From: an uncultured Oscillospiraceae bacterium | GTDB lineage: Bacteria > Bacillota > Clostridia > Oscillospirales > Acutalibacteraceae | NCBI GenBank assembly: GCA_900549675.1 | Contig: URPG01000040.1 | Coordinates: forward strand, 1-11,310 | Direction of reading: 5' to 3' | Length of the DNA stretch: 11,310 nt | Part shown: positions 6,202-11,310 of the stretch, in pieces | Layout of the letters: the number at the start of each line of letters is the position of its first letter | How positions within the stretch are numbered: position 1 is the stretch's first letter | Position numbers and translations under genes: made by a program | The notes under the pieces: model-generated | Databases searched by the model: none | What the model was told of the DNA's origin: nothing | What the model saw: only the letters and a program-made list of their open reading frames with translations

Positions 6202-6496
6202 TTATATAGTTTTTATAGTAAAGCTTAAAATTAACCTGATGCGTTTTATTTCTTCCTCGACTTTTTGTCTTCCAATATCCGTTATAATCTATTTTTTTAT
6301 TACTATCACAATTATCACCATAAAGGAAAATCGATTTTTCCTTTACCAATGCATGAATGGCTTCATATAAAGTGACATCACCCAAGATAACTCGTCCATG
6401 GGTTTCTTTTTTGAGAAATTGCTTTATTCCATAACCAGGATTAGATGAATACACAGCCATTAAAACAAGAAAAGTGGTTTCTGTATATGTATTCAT
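6202..6496 (-). pseudogene. Frameshifted short PadR-family regulator
   Basis: The first frame gives a PadR winged-helix start: TETTFLVLMAVYSSNPGYGI (residues 5-24), then the turn HGRVILGDVTLYEAIHALVK and the wing region ...DSNKKIDY. At about 6284 the homology jumps frame: the next frame continues ITDIGRQKVEEEIKRIR, the classic end of the wing and the dimerisation helix, stopping at 6202 (about 98 codons in all). In the original frame, reading continues as unrelated sequence to 6122. PadR proteins normally repress genes for stress, drug or phenolic acid responses. The ATG has AGAGG about 6 bases upstream, and a possible promoter, TTGGCT-17-TATCTA, lies close by. A natural pseudogene or a sequencing error is possible; there is a seven-A run nearby, but a slip there would give a stop, so it does not by itself restore the gene. 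Confidence 0.7.
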
Positions 6497-6627
6497 TTCT
6501 AACCTCTATCAATAGATAATCATCTAAAGGTTGCAAGCCAAAAGGTGTGTTATTGTTTTTATTCATCTCGATTTCTTGTAGATACTTTACTTAATTTGGT
6601 AAATAATAATAAAAAAGGAGTGATACA

Positions 6628-6852
6628 ATGCAAAATATATTGATCCGGGCTGTTTTTTTGTATCTGGCCTGTCTGCTGGTTATGCGCATTATGGGGAAAA
6701 GACAAATTGGGCAATTACAGCCGTTTGAACTTGTCATTAGCTTTTTGGTGACACAGCTTGCCGCTTCTCCCATGGGAGATTCCGGTATTCTTTTCATGTA
6801 TGAATGCTTCTTTAAAGCTGACATCTCTGGGATTGATGAACCACAAATCTAA
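6628..6852 (+). pseudogene. yetF: N-terminal fragment of a YetF/DUF421 membrane protein
   Basis: The first ~54 codons match the start of YetF/DUF421 proteins: a membrane helix (ILIRAVFLYLACLLVM), the conserved RIMGKRQIGQLQPFELVISF, a second helix and the loop SPMGDSGI. Full proteins of this family are around 200 residues, with about three membrane spans and a soluble C-terminal domain. Here homology ends near 6790, and the remaining 20 codons are simply the reverse strand of a DinB-family gene before a stop at 6850-6852. AGGAG lies 7 bases before the ATG, so the stub could still be translated. It is certainly non-functional as a YetF protein. In Bacilli and Clostridia intact copies are often associated with sporulation; nothing here tests that. 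Confidence 0.85.
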
Positions 6853-7008
6853 TGAATGAAGCATATAATATATATGCTTTCACATGGGCATATTACAGTA
6901 TTCCTTATTCCAATATGCATTGGGTGCACAGTCTGTCACATTCTGCACCTCCCATAATGCTCTTCGTGTTTGGTCAGCAATGATGCTAGCCTATAAATCT
7001 TGTTCCAT
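6787..7008 (-). pseudogene. 5' part of a DinB-family protein gene, with two stops
   Basis: Read from ATG at 7008, one frame gives MEQDL, stop (TAG, 6993-6991), then ASIIADQTRRALWEVQNV and ...NKEYCNMPM. A second stop (TGA, 6882-6880) follows, exactly where relatives have Trp, then KHIYYMLHSLDLWFINP and further residues to about 6787. DinB-like four-helix proteins carry the pattern LWEVxNV...MPxWKHxYHxLHSLDxW; metal-binding His residues come from these helices. The rest of the gene (over half) is missing, cut at the junction with the yetF fragment. The frame is otherwise intact, so decay is recent. AAGGGA precedes the ATG. The call is from recalled family patterns, strong for the middle segment. 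Confidence 0.75.
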
Positions 7009-7083
7009 TTTTACTTCCCTTAAAACGAACTCTTGTATAATGTGATTTTGCAAACTTATCATAATCATACTTCTCCATATTAG

Positions 7084-7124
7084 AAAAGACATGGCTTCTC
7101 TTGACGAAAAGCTATGTCTTTTTT
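7084..7124 (+). terminator. Strong, probably bidirectional intrinsic terminator
   Basis: AAAAGACATGGCTT (7084-7097) pairs with AAGCTATGTCTTTT (7109-7122) with a single G-U-type mismatch and an 11-base loop, followed by a six-T tract (7119-7124). On the plus strand it would end readthrough from the yetF side. On the minus strand the stem's own A-run gives TTTTC, so it may also end the AraC transcript coming from 7302. Confidence 0.8.
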
Positions 7125-7301
7125 GTGTCATTAGGTCAAAATAAATGACCAGCCGGTTACCGGTCACAGCACATAAAAATGACATGGACCCATAGTGGAA
7201 AAAAGATTTTGGTGCCGGAGGTCTCTATCTAAAAGTTGAACCACAAATTGAAATTTTGCCTTCCCATTACACGCAATACCCGTAGCTATATTTCCAAGTA
7301 T
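7125..7301. other. Intergenic, no gene seen
   Basis: Contains an imperfect inverted repeat TGACC...GGTCA (7148-7168) around CCGGTTACCGG, and a minus-strand open frame reading through the terminator, which I regard as non-coding. A 12-base sequence, TGAACCACAAAT (7237-7248), also occurs exactly 400 bases earlier at 6837-6848. Confidence 0.4.
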
Positions 7302-8234
7302 CTATTCTTTATGCTTTTTCTTTACTGCATACCACAGTTCGACATAACCCATGTCGGGGTCTCCGCCGTACACCTCAAAGTTCATGCCGTTCACTTGCTC
7401 GTATTCGGCAGTAGGGAGCCATTCTGAATAAAAGCGTTTGTTCAAATGGTTAACGACTTCAACAACTTTATCCCATTTTAATTTTCCAGACGGAAATATA
7501 ACCCATGTGTGCGCCGGAATATTTGCCACGGCATATCCGTCAGACTTGCTGGTTTTACCCTTAAAAGCGCATTGCATATACGCGAATGTGCCGGGTTCCG
7601 TTTGTTTGTAATCACATACCCCGTGTACTTTGCATAGATCGGAATTGACAAATGGCGGCAAATCTCCGGCATCTGCCGCAAGTTTTTCATATGCGCCGTT
7701 TGCGTGATTTTGATTCCACATCTCATGCGGATTATTCTGATATGTAGTGTTATCATGCAGAACATCTGCACTTATACCGCTTCCGTCTGTCCTGAAAATG
7801 CCCTCGTAACCAAAAACTTGGAATGCCTCCTTGCTTTCAATGCGATAATCCATTTCTTTCTCTCCTTTGATTGAAATTTGGAAAGAGACCCTTGGATACG
7901 CTTTCAGCGTTACGCCGTCGGAGCGCGCCTCCGTTGGTGTAACCCCATGGAGCGTTTGGAACGCGCGTGAAAATGAAACTGGAGAATCGTAACCATACTT
8001 AAAAGCCAAGTCAATAACCTTGATATCGCTGTTTTGCAATTCGATTGCCGCCAGCGTCAACTTTCTTCTGCGAATGTATTCCGTAAGTGAAATATCGGTG
8101 ATAAATGAAAACATTCGGTGAAAGTTGTACGATGAACAGCAGGCAATTCGCGCCAACGCCTCTTGATTGATTTCGCCAGTAAGATTATCTTCCACATATG
8201 CGAGTGCCATGCTCATACGATTTACTAAGTCCAT
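7302..8234 (-). CDS. AraC-family regulator with GyrI-like effector-binding domain
   Basis: A 310-residue regulator. An AraC DNA-binding domain comes first (about 1-108), with two helix-turn-helices: EALARIACCSSYNFHRMFSF and VIDLAFKYGYDSPVSFSRAF, ending in the family signature HGVTPTEAR. The second half (about 125-310, MDYRIESKEAFQVFGYEG... to the VELWYAVKK end) is a GyrI-like/AraC effector-binding domain. That domain usually binds bulky, often cationic or aromatic, small molecules and is found in multidrug-type regulators. The ATG at 8234 is preceded by AAGGGAGGG at 6 bases; the frame extends to a TTG at 8255 that overlaps the likely -10. No target gene is adjacent, so its regulon may be elsewhere or lost. 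Orphan status fits the eroded surroundings. Confidence 0.93.
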   Translation of the reverse strand: MDLVNRMSMALAYVEDNLTGEINQEALARIACCSSYNFHRMFSFITDISLTEYIRRRKLTLAAIELQNSDIKVIDLAFKYGYDSPVSFSRAFQTLHGVTPTEARSDGVTLKAYPRVSFQISIKGEKEMDYRIESKEAFQVFGYEGIFRTDGSGISADVLHDNTTYQNNPHEMWNQNHANGAYEKLAADAGDLPPFVNSDLCKVHGVCDYKQTEPGTFAYMQCAFKGKTSKSDGYAVANIPAHTWVIFPSGKLKWDKVVEVVNHLNKRFYSEWLPTAEYEQVNGMNFEVYGGDPDMGYVELWYAVKKKHKE

Positions 8235-8254
8235 GAATCTCCCTCCCTTCAACA

Positions 8255-8290
8255 AGTATAGAAGAAATGTTTTTTATTGTCGCAACATTT
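8255..8290 (-). promoter_or_regulatory. Possible promoter and operator of the AraC gene
   Basis: TATACT on the minus strand (8260-8255) is a good -10, with the TTGCGACA region about 17-19 bases upstream as a weak -35. Between them lies a 7-bp inverted repeat, AAATGTT (8265-8271) and AACATTT (8284-8290). Its position suggests a regulator-binding site, possibly autoregulatory. The leader would be only about 14 bases. Confidence 0.35.
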
Positions 8291-8352
8291 TTAGCCGAGT
8301 TTTGTTTGGTAGACTGCATAATATAAACAAGTTGAATCTCATACAGCCTTAC

Positions 8353-8398
8353 AAGGTGCTACATATTTTTTTATGATAAACACATTATACAGCACCTT
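8353..8398. repeat. Inverted repeat AAGGTGCT / AGCACCTT with an embedded -10
   Basis: Eight-base perfect arms (8353-8360 and 8391-8398) enclose about 30 bases. On the minus strand the right arm runs directly into TGTATAAT, a good extended -10 (TATAAT at 8389-8384), pointing toward the AraC gene 130 bases away. It could be an alternative AraC promoter with a repressor site. No convincing -35 is seen. Confidence 0.35.
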
Positions 8399-8849
8399 AC
8401 CCAAAGTTTCTACCAAAACCATTTTTTGATTTTACGCACCATAATAGTAAAAAATAAACTCTTTGATTTGCCAGATACATTCATCATATAAAAAACCAAA
8501 GTGTTTTTCGCCTAATTTTTTTACCGTGTCTGTTTTTCCTCGACCCCTTGAAACCGGATCATGCAATAAATAAAGCGAAACACCGTGCTCAAATGACCGC
8601 CATAGAAATATCGTCAAGAGTTATCACTTACCCACCAACACCTTTGAGTTCGACTGTTACTATGAAAAAGGAGAAATTTTCCGTCACATCGAGACATATT
8701 TTATTGCGTTTCAATGGCCGACATCGTATTTTGCTAAGTATACTTTTCGGTTTAGCAGACGTGACTATGTGCAGATTTATTTGACAGTATTGCTTTTTTC
8801 TATCCACCTTTAAATTGTCTTACTCAAAGGATAACCACATTAAATTTTT
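8399..8849. other. Unassigned stretch, no supported gene
   Basis: A minus-strand frame of 61 codons (8617-8432, TTG start) ends in the protein-like stretch KTDTVKKLGEKHFGFLYDEC and a WQIKEF segment, but it has no ribosome binding site and matches no family I know. A plus-strand stretch around 8640-8812 also reads protein-like (EFDCYYEKGEIFRHIETYF, then FRFSRRDYVQIYL) but has no start. Both may be gene remnants. A 14-base sequence, TTTTTACCGTGTCT (8518-8531), is repeated from the IS3-type end at 1405-1418. Confidence 0.25.
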
Positions 8850-8969
8850 ATGTCAGCACAACAGGAGTTGGTTGCTTATTTAGATTGCTACAATAATCGA
8901 AAAATCAAGACAAAGCTAAAGAGGGCACTGTCTGCAATTCACAGACAACAAGCCCTCTCAGTTGCTTAA
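8850..8969 (+). pseudogene. C-terminal fragment of an IS3-family OrfB transposase
   Basis: A 39-codon frame ends with the typical IS3 OrfB C-terminus: ELVAYLDCYNNRKIKTKLK, then an AIHRQQALSVA tail and stop. The tyrosine/asparagine run before R-x-I-K-x-K-L-K is the hallmark of the end of the integrase-core domain. Upstream the frame is closed by a TAA 6 bases before the first ATG, and no catalytic DDE residues are present, so only the last tenth of the protein remains. The AGAGGGC...GCCCTCT hairpin here (about 8919-8958) is coding sequence of this element rather than a demonstrated terminator. Confidence 0.7.
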
Positions 8970-9005
8970 TTAAAATTATTGGTCTATCTTTTTGGGGTCG
9001 CTTCA
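8850..9005 (+). mobile_element. Right-end fragment of an IS3-family element
   Basis: After the OrfB stop, GGTCTATCTTTTTGGGGTCG (8981-9000) followed by CTTCA looks like an IS3 terminal repeat. Its reverse complement starts TGAAGCGACCCCA and shares the CCCCA..AAA..TAGAC core with the fragment at 1411-1430. No matching left end, OrfA or target duplication is visible nearby, so this is a remnant lying about 45 bases from the tRNA terminator. Confidence 0.6.
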
Positions 9006-9049
9006 CCTTGGAGATTTAGTAACATAGCTTAGGATATTATCAATAAAGA

Positions 9050-9092
9050 AATAATCCGAACCCTGTCCTTGTTGGAATGGGTTCGGATTATT
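9050..9092 (-). terminator. Intrinsic terminator of the tRNA-Arg gene
   Basis: A perfect 14-bp stem pairs AATAATCCGAACCC (9050-9063) with GGGTTCGGATTATT (9079-9092), with a 15-base loop. On the minus strand it follows the tRNA 3' end by 6 bases and runs into TTTCTTTATT. It is symmetrical enough to work in both directions. Confidence 0.85.
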
Positions 9093-9098
9093 TTGCTT

Positions 9099-9175
9099 TG
9101 GCGCGCCGCGAGGGATTCGAACCCCCGACCTTTTGGTTCGTAGCCAAACACTCTATCCAACTGAGCTAGCGGCGC
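9099..9175 (-). tRNA. tRNA-Arg (anticodon ACG)
   Basis: Complete cloverleaf on the minus strand. The acceptor stem GCGCCGC (9175-9169) pairs with GCGGCGC (9109-9103), followed by discriminator G and an encoded CCA (9101-9099). The D-arm contains AGCTCAGTTGGATAGAG; the anticodon stem TTTGG/CCAAA carries the loop CTACGAA with anticodon ACG; the T-arm has GGTTCGAATCC. ACG is read as ICG after deamination, decoding the CGU/CGC/CGA arginine codons. It has its own promoter and terminator. tRNA genes are common integration sites for mobile elements, and two IS elements flank this one. Confidence 0.97.
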
Positions 9176-9207
9176 AGATAAAATAACTATATTCAAACAG
9201 CTTATTT

Positions 9208-9236
9208 ATTATAAGCTTGTACAGCCAAAAAGTCAA
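9208..9236 (-). promoter_or_regulatory. Sigma-A promoter of the tRNA-Arg gene
   Basis: TTGACT (9236-9231), a 17-base spacer and a perfect TATAAT (9213-9208) lie on the minus strand, about 33 bases from the mature 5' end. TTGACT occurs twice, overlapping (TTGACTTGACT), and an A/T-rich tract lies further upstream. The IS66 inserted only about 40 bases beyond the -35, so the core promoter is untouched. Confidence 0.85.
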
Positions 9237-9267
9237 GTCAATTCTTAAATTTTTTTCGCCTTTCTGT

Positions 9268-9275
9268 CTTTTTAG
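9268..9275. repeat. Target-site duplication, left copy (CTTTTTAG)
   Basis: Eight bases immediately outside the left inverted repeat, identical to 11166-11173. Eight bases is the duplication length expected for IS66-family insertion. Confidence 0.9.
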
Positions 9276-9295
9276 GTAACAGTTCAGCCGGCCTC
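9276..9295 (+). repeat. IS66 left terminal inverted repeat
   Basis: GTAACAGTTCAGCCGGCCTC matches the right repeat at 19 of 20 positions. The single difference is C at repeat position 13, where the right end has A. Confidence 0.93.
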
Positions 9296-9379
9296 TTAAA
9301 AAAATATGCTGAATTTTTGAAGTCCTGGTCAGTTGCATAAGTGGATAGGTAGTCCAAGACCAAAGGGTTGTTTTGATTT

Positions 9380-9388
9380 TGTGGATAA
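9380..9388 (-). promoter_or_regulatory. Perfect DnaA box inside the IS66 left end (first)
   Basis: TGTGGATAA on the plus strand is the reverse complement of the DnaA-box consensus TTATCCACA. It lies about 105 bases inside the left end of the element. Binding by DnaA is not shown by sequence. Confidence 0.55.
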
Positions 9389-9461
9389 CTTTACGCTTTC
9401 AAGGAATTGTATTAAATCATCGGCATCGAAAATCCGATGTTTTATCATAATCTTTACTACT

Positions 9462-9470
9462 TTATCCACA
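9462..9470 (+). promoter_or_regulatory. Perfect DnaA box inside the IS66 left end (second)
   Basis: TTATCCACA on the plus strand, oriented opposite to the first box 82 bases away. Between the two boxes, CATCGG and CCGATG form a small stem around about 9419-9440. Confidence 0.55.
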
Positions 9471-9552
9471 TCCGTTTCTGATAAAATACTTTTTTCCACC
9501 GTCAAAATGACGAACCTGCCGTTCCCCAAAATTCGCTTATTTTAAGCATTTC

Positions 9553-9561
9553 TGATATAAT
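9553..9561 (+). promoter_or_regulatory. Extended -10 promoter of the IS66 transposase gene
   Basis: TGATATAAT is an extended -10 (TGn-TATAAT) without a clear -35. Transcription would start near 9568, about 28 bases before the preferred ATG. An earlier in-frame ATG at 9560 overlaps this -10 and is therefore unlikely to be used. Confidence 0.5.
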
Positions 9562-9595
9562 GGAGGTATCAGAATTTCAAGAAGGGAGTTCTCAC

Positions 9596-11119
9596 ATGGG
9601 CGGCAATTATGAGAAAAGTGTTTTCAATCAATTGACAGAGGTCCTAACAAAATTAGATGCTTTGGAAGCCGAACACAGACAAGACCGCAAGGAAATCAAA
9701 AGCCTTACGGATGAAGTGGTCAGTTTGCGCAAGGAAAACACCAACCTAAGGGAAGAAGTATCCTGCCTCAATCAAAAAAACGCCGTCATGGAAGAGGAAG
9801 CCAATAAGCTGAAAGATGAGAACCGCATTCTCCGTAACGATAATGAACGGATGAAGCGAATCCTTAACAACGATAGCTCCAATTCATCCATCCCACCCTC
9901 CAAAGACCAGAAAGGAAAAGCACCCAATACTTTCAATGGCAGAAAGCCAACCAAAAAGAAGCAAGGAGCCCAGCCGGGTCATAAAGGGAGCAGTCTGTCA
10001 AAAGCGAACGTCGAACAAAAGATTCGGGAAGGACTTTTTGAGCATCGTATTGAGGAGATCGGTACCCCGAGCCGTGATTATATCACAAGATACCGCCTTG
10101 ACCTGGAGGTAAGAACAGTTGCTACCGAGATCCGTATCTATGCGGATAGCAATGGAAAATTTCAAGTTCCTGATGAGCTAAAGGCGGAGGTATCCTATGG
10201 CAGTAACATTAAGGCAATCACGGCTTTTCTGTATAGTGAAGGCGTTGTTGCAAATGATAGAATCTGTACCTTTATCAATTCTCTTTCAGGAGACAGTCTC
10301 AGTGTTTCAACCGGCAGCGTGTATGGATTTTGCCGAAAGTTTGCAGAGTCCTGTTCTTGTGCGTGCAGTATCATTGATTAAGAACTGCTTAATTCCTATG
10401 AAATTTGTACTGATGCAACGCCAGTCAAAACGGATGGGAAACAGACCTACATCAGGAACTTCAGTACGGAGAACAATGTACGCTACTGCAGTTGCGAAAA
10501 GAAAGATCTGGATACTCTTGGCAGGTTTCAACTTCTTAATGAATTCGCAGGTACACTTACTCACGATCATGAAACCGCCCTATATCATTTCGGAAGCAGA
10601 CATGGTGAATGCAATGTCCATCTGGGACGTTATCTGTTAAAGAATACCGAGGAAACCGGCAATGTATGGAGCCATAATCTGTGCGGCTTCTTGAACGGAA
10701 TGAACCATGCCGGAAAGGAAAGGAGGCTTCAAGGATACAGCAGCTTCTCTGCCGACCAACTGGAGCGTTACAGCCAGCGGTATGATGAGATCCTTGCCGT
10801 GGGTTTGGAACAGAATAAACAAACCCAAGGGCATATCGCAAAGAAAGAAGAAAAGGCATTACTTAACCGCCTGAAAAAGTATAAGGAAAACCATCTTCTG
10901 TTCCTGTACGATTTCCAAATACACTTCAGCAATAACATGAGTGAGAAAGATCTTAGGATCTGTAAAAACCGCCAGAAAATGGCAGGCGGATTCCGGACGA
11001 CATCCGGCAGGCAAATGTATTGTGAGGTTATGAGTGTGATAGAAACCATAAAAAGAAGAGGCCTCGACATTTTTCAAAGTATTAATGGTCTCATTAACGG
11101 CACGCCAGTTATAAGTTAA
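9596..11119 (+). pseudogene. tnpC: IS66-family transposase (TnpC-like) interrupted by one in-frame TAA
   Basis: One frame of 508 codons encodes an IS66 transposase, broken only by TAA at 10379-10381 (codon 262). Before the stop are a long leucine/charge-rich coiled coil (about residues 10-105, LTEVLTKLDALEAEHRQDRK... to NDNERMKRIL), the linker NDSSNSSIPPSKDQKGK, a basic segment, and a DNA-binding/RNase H-leading region. The usual cysteine zinc-finger is not visible. After the stop lie all catalytic residues: Asp273 (CTDATPVKTDGKQTY), Asp324 (LTHDHETALYHF) and Glu450 (NNMSEKDLR, then KMAGGFRTTSGRQMY). I chose the ATG at 9596 because GGGAG lies 7 bases upstream. Without suppression it makes only a 261-residue non-catalytic protein, which could act as an inhibitor of intact copies. 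No frameshift accompanies the stop. Confidence 0.9.
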
Positions 11120-11145
11120 CTGGTGTATTAGCCGTGGAACTACAG

Positions 11146-11165
11146 GAGGCCGTCTGAACTGTTAC
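11146..11165 (-). repeat. IS66 right terminal inverted repeat
   Basis: Reverse complement reads GTAACAGTTCAGACGGCCTC. It pairs with the left repeat with one mismatch and lies 26 bases after the transposase stop. Confidence 0.93.
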
Positions 11166-11173
11166 CTTTTTAG
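11166..11173. repeat. Target-site duplication, right copy (CTTTTTAG)
   Basis: Identical to 9268-9275. Removing the element and one copy restores a continuous intergenic sequence between the GH3 gene and the tRNA-Arg promoter. Confidence 0.9.
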
Positions 11174-11198
11174 CGAAATATAGGTTTTTATTATCCCT

Positions 11199-11310
11199 TT
11201 ATTTTGTTCCGGATAGTGTCGACCGCACCGCTAGTATCTTGCCGACAGAATCATCTACTCGTTCCATGGGGATTTTGCCGTCTATTATGTCAATTAATAT
11301 GGCTTGATAA
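11199..11310 (-). CDS. C-terminal end of a probable glycoside hydrolase family 3 protein (partial)
   Basis: The last 36 codons of a gene entering from beyond the right edge. The visible residues include ILIDIIDGKIPMERVDDSVG followed by KILAVR, then a short tail and TAA at 11201-11199. The pattern (A)-(I/L)-L-x-x-(V/I)-x-x-G-K/R-I-x-x-x-R-(V/I)-D-(D/E)-S-V-x-K/R-I-L is characteristic of the end of the catalytic domain of GH3 enzymes such as NagZ-type beta-N-acetylhexosaminidases and beta-glucosidases. The catalytic residues lie outside the window, so substrate and activity cannot be judged. It was originally followed directly by the tRNA-Arg gene on the same strand; an IS66 now separates them. 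Confidence 0.65.
   Translation of the reverse strand, partial: YQAILIDIIDGKIPMERVDDSVGKILAVRSTLSGTK

Larger units (their letters stand above)
9276..11165 (+). mobile_element. Complete IS66-family insertion sequence, ISBst12-like (single transposase gene)
   Basis: An element of 1890 bp bounded by 20-bp inverted repeats (9276-9295, GTAACAGTTCAGCCGGCCTC; 11146-11165, the reverse complement with one mismatch) and flanked by a perfect 8-bp duplication. The GTAA terminus, duplication length and TnpC-type transposase are all IS66 features. It lacks the tnpA and tnpB genes of classical IS66 members, matching the ISBst12 subgroup. It inserted 25 bases after the stop of the GH3 gene and upstream of the tRNA-Arg promoter. 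The exact duplication suggests recent insertion, although the transposase carries a nonsense codon. Confidence 0.95.

Noticed and set aside
6859..6879. Perfect 9-bp hairpin AAGCATATA / TATATGCTT.
   Set aside because: It is the coding sequence for KHIYYML in the DinB remnant and has no T-tract.
6991..7185. 64-codon minus-strand ORF through the 7084-7124 terminator.
   Set aside because: It reads through a strong intrinsic terminator and overlaps the DinB start in another frame, with no ribosome binding site.
6837..7248. 12-base direct repeat TGAACCACAAAT exactly 400 bases apart (6837-6848 and 7237-7248), possible duplication or element ends.
   Set aside because: The first copy is ordinary DinB coding sequence (LWFI codons), homology does not extend outside the 12 bases, and no element lies between.
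8919..8958. Hairpin AGAGGGC...GCCCTCT as a possible terminator.
   Set aside because: It lies within the IS3 OrfB C-terminal codons and is not followed by a T-tract.
10197..10640. 147-codon plus-strand ORF within the IS66 transposase region.
   Set aside because: It is a shadow frame; the true transposase frame reads without interruption on both sides of the TAA at 10379.
1..11310. CRISPR arrays, prophage genes, toxin-antitoxin or retron-like systems.
   Set aside because: No regularly spaced repeats, reverse transcriptase, phage structural genes or paired small toxin/antitoxin frames were seen.

Overview
The window looks like an accessory, decaying stretch of a low-GC Firmicutes chromosome, probably a gut-type Clostridia (Lachnospiraceae-like) organism. 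The evidence is AT-rich DNA, strong AGGAGG-type ribosome binding sites, TTG starts, sigma-A promoters, a CCA-encoded tRNA-Arg, and protein families common in that class. No species can be named from the sequence alone.

Layout, left to right. (1) A LacI-family regulator (154-1182, minus) has its own promoter; a possible gene start with its own promoter runs off the left edge. (2) 1277-1863 holds relics: an IS3-type left end with an OrfA start, coding-like scraps and a strong hairpin. (3) A tight minus-strand gene set (4214 to 1864) encodes a DUF3788 protein, an alpha/beta hydrolase, a PNPOx-like split-barrel flavoprotein and an ASCH/PUA-like protein. (4) A TetR-led minus-strand operon (6055 to 4414) encodes TetR, a broken two-helix membrane protein, a flavodoxin and a four-helix membrane protein; a palindromic operator overlaps its -10 element. 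(5) A graveyard lies at 6202-7008: a frameshifted PadR regulator, the first ~54 codons of a YetF/DUF421 gene, and a DinB-family gene with two nonsense codons that abuts the yetF piece in the opposite orientation. (6) An AraC regulator with a GyrI-like effector domain lies at 7302-8234. (7) 8235-9005 is largely unexplained and ends in an IS3 right-end fragment. (8) A tRNA-Arg(ACG) gene has a clear promoter and terminator. (9) A complete IS66-family element (9276-11165) has 20-bp inverted repeats and a perfect 8-bp target duplication. (10) The 3' end of a probable glycoside hydrolase family 3 gene runs off the right edge.

The clearest biology is in the TetR/flavodoxin operon, which has a textbook autorepressor layout, and in the IS66 element. 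That element is structurally intact, but its transposase has a single in-frame TAA between the coiled-coil N-terminal half and the DDE catalytic half. Its left end carries two perfect DnaA boxes (TTATCCACA) in opposite orientation around a small hairpin. I see no CRISPR array, defence island, phage module or obviously new multi-gene system. The novelty here is in small-scale structure and gene decay.
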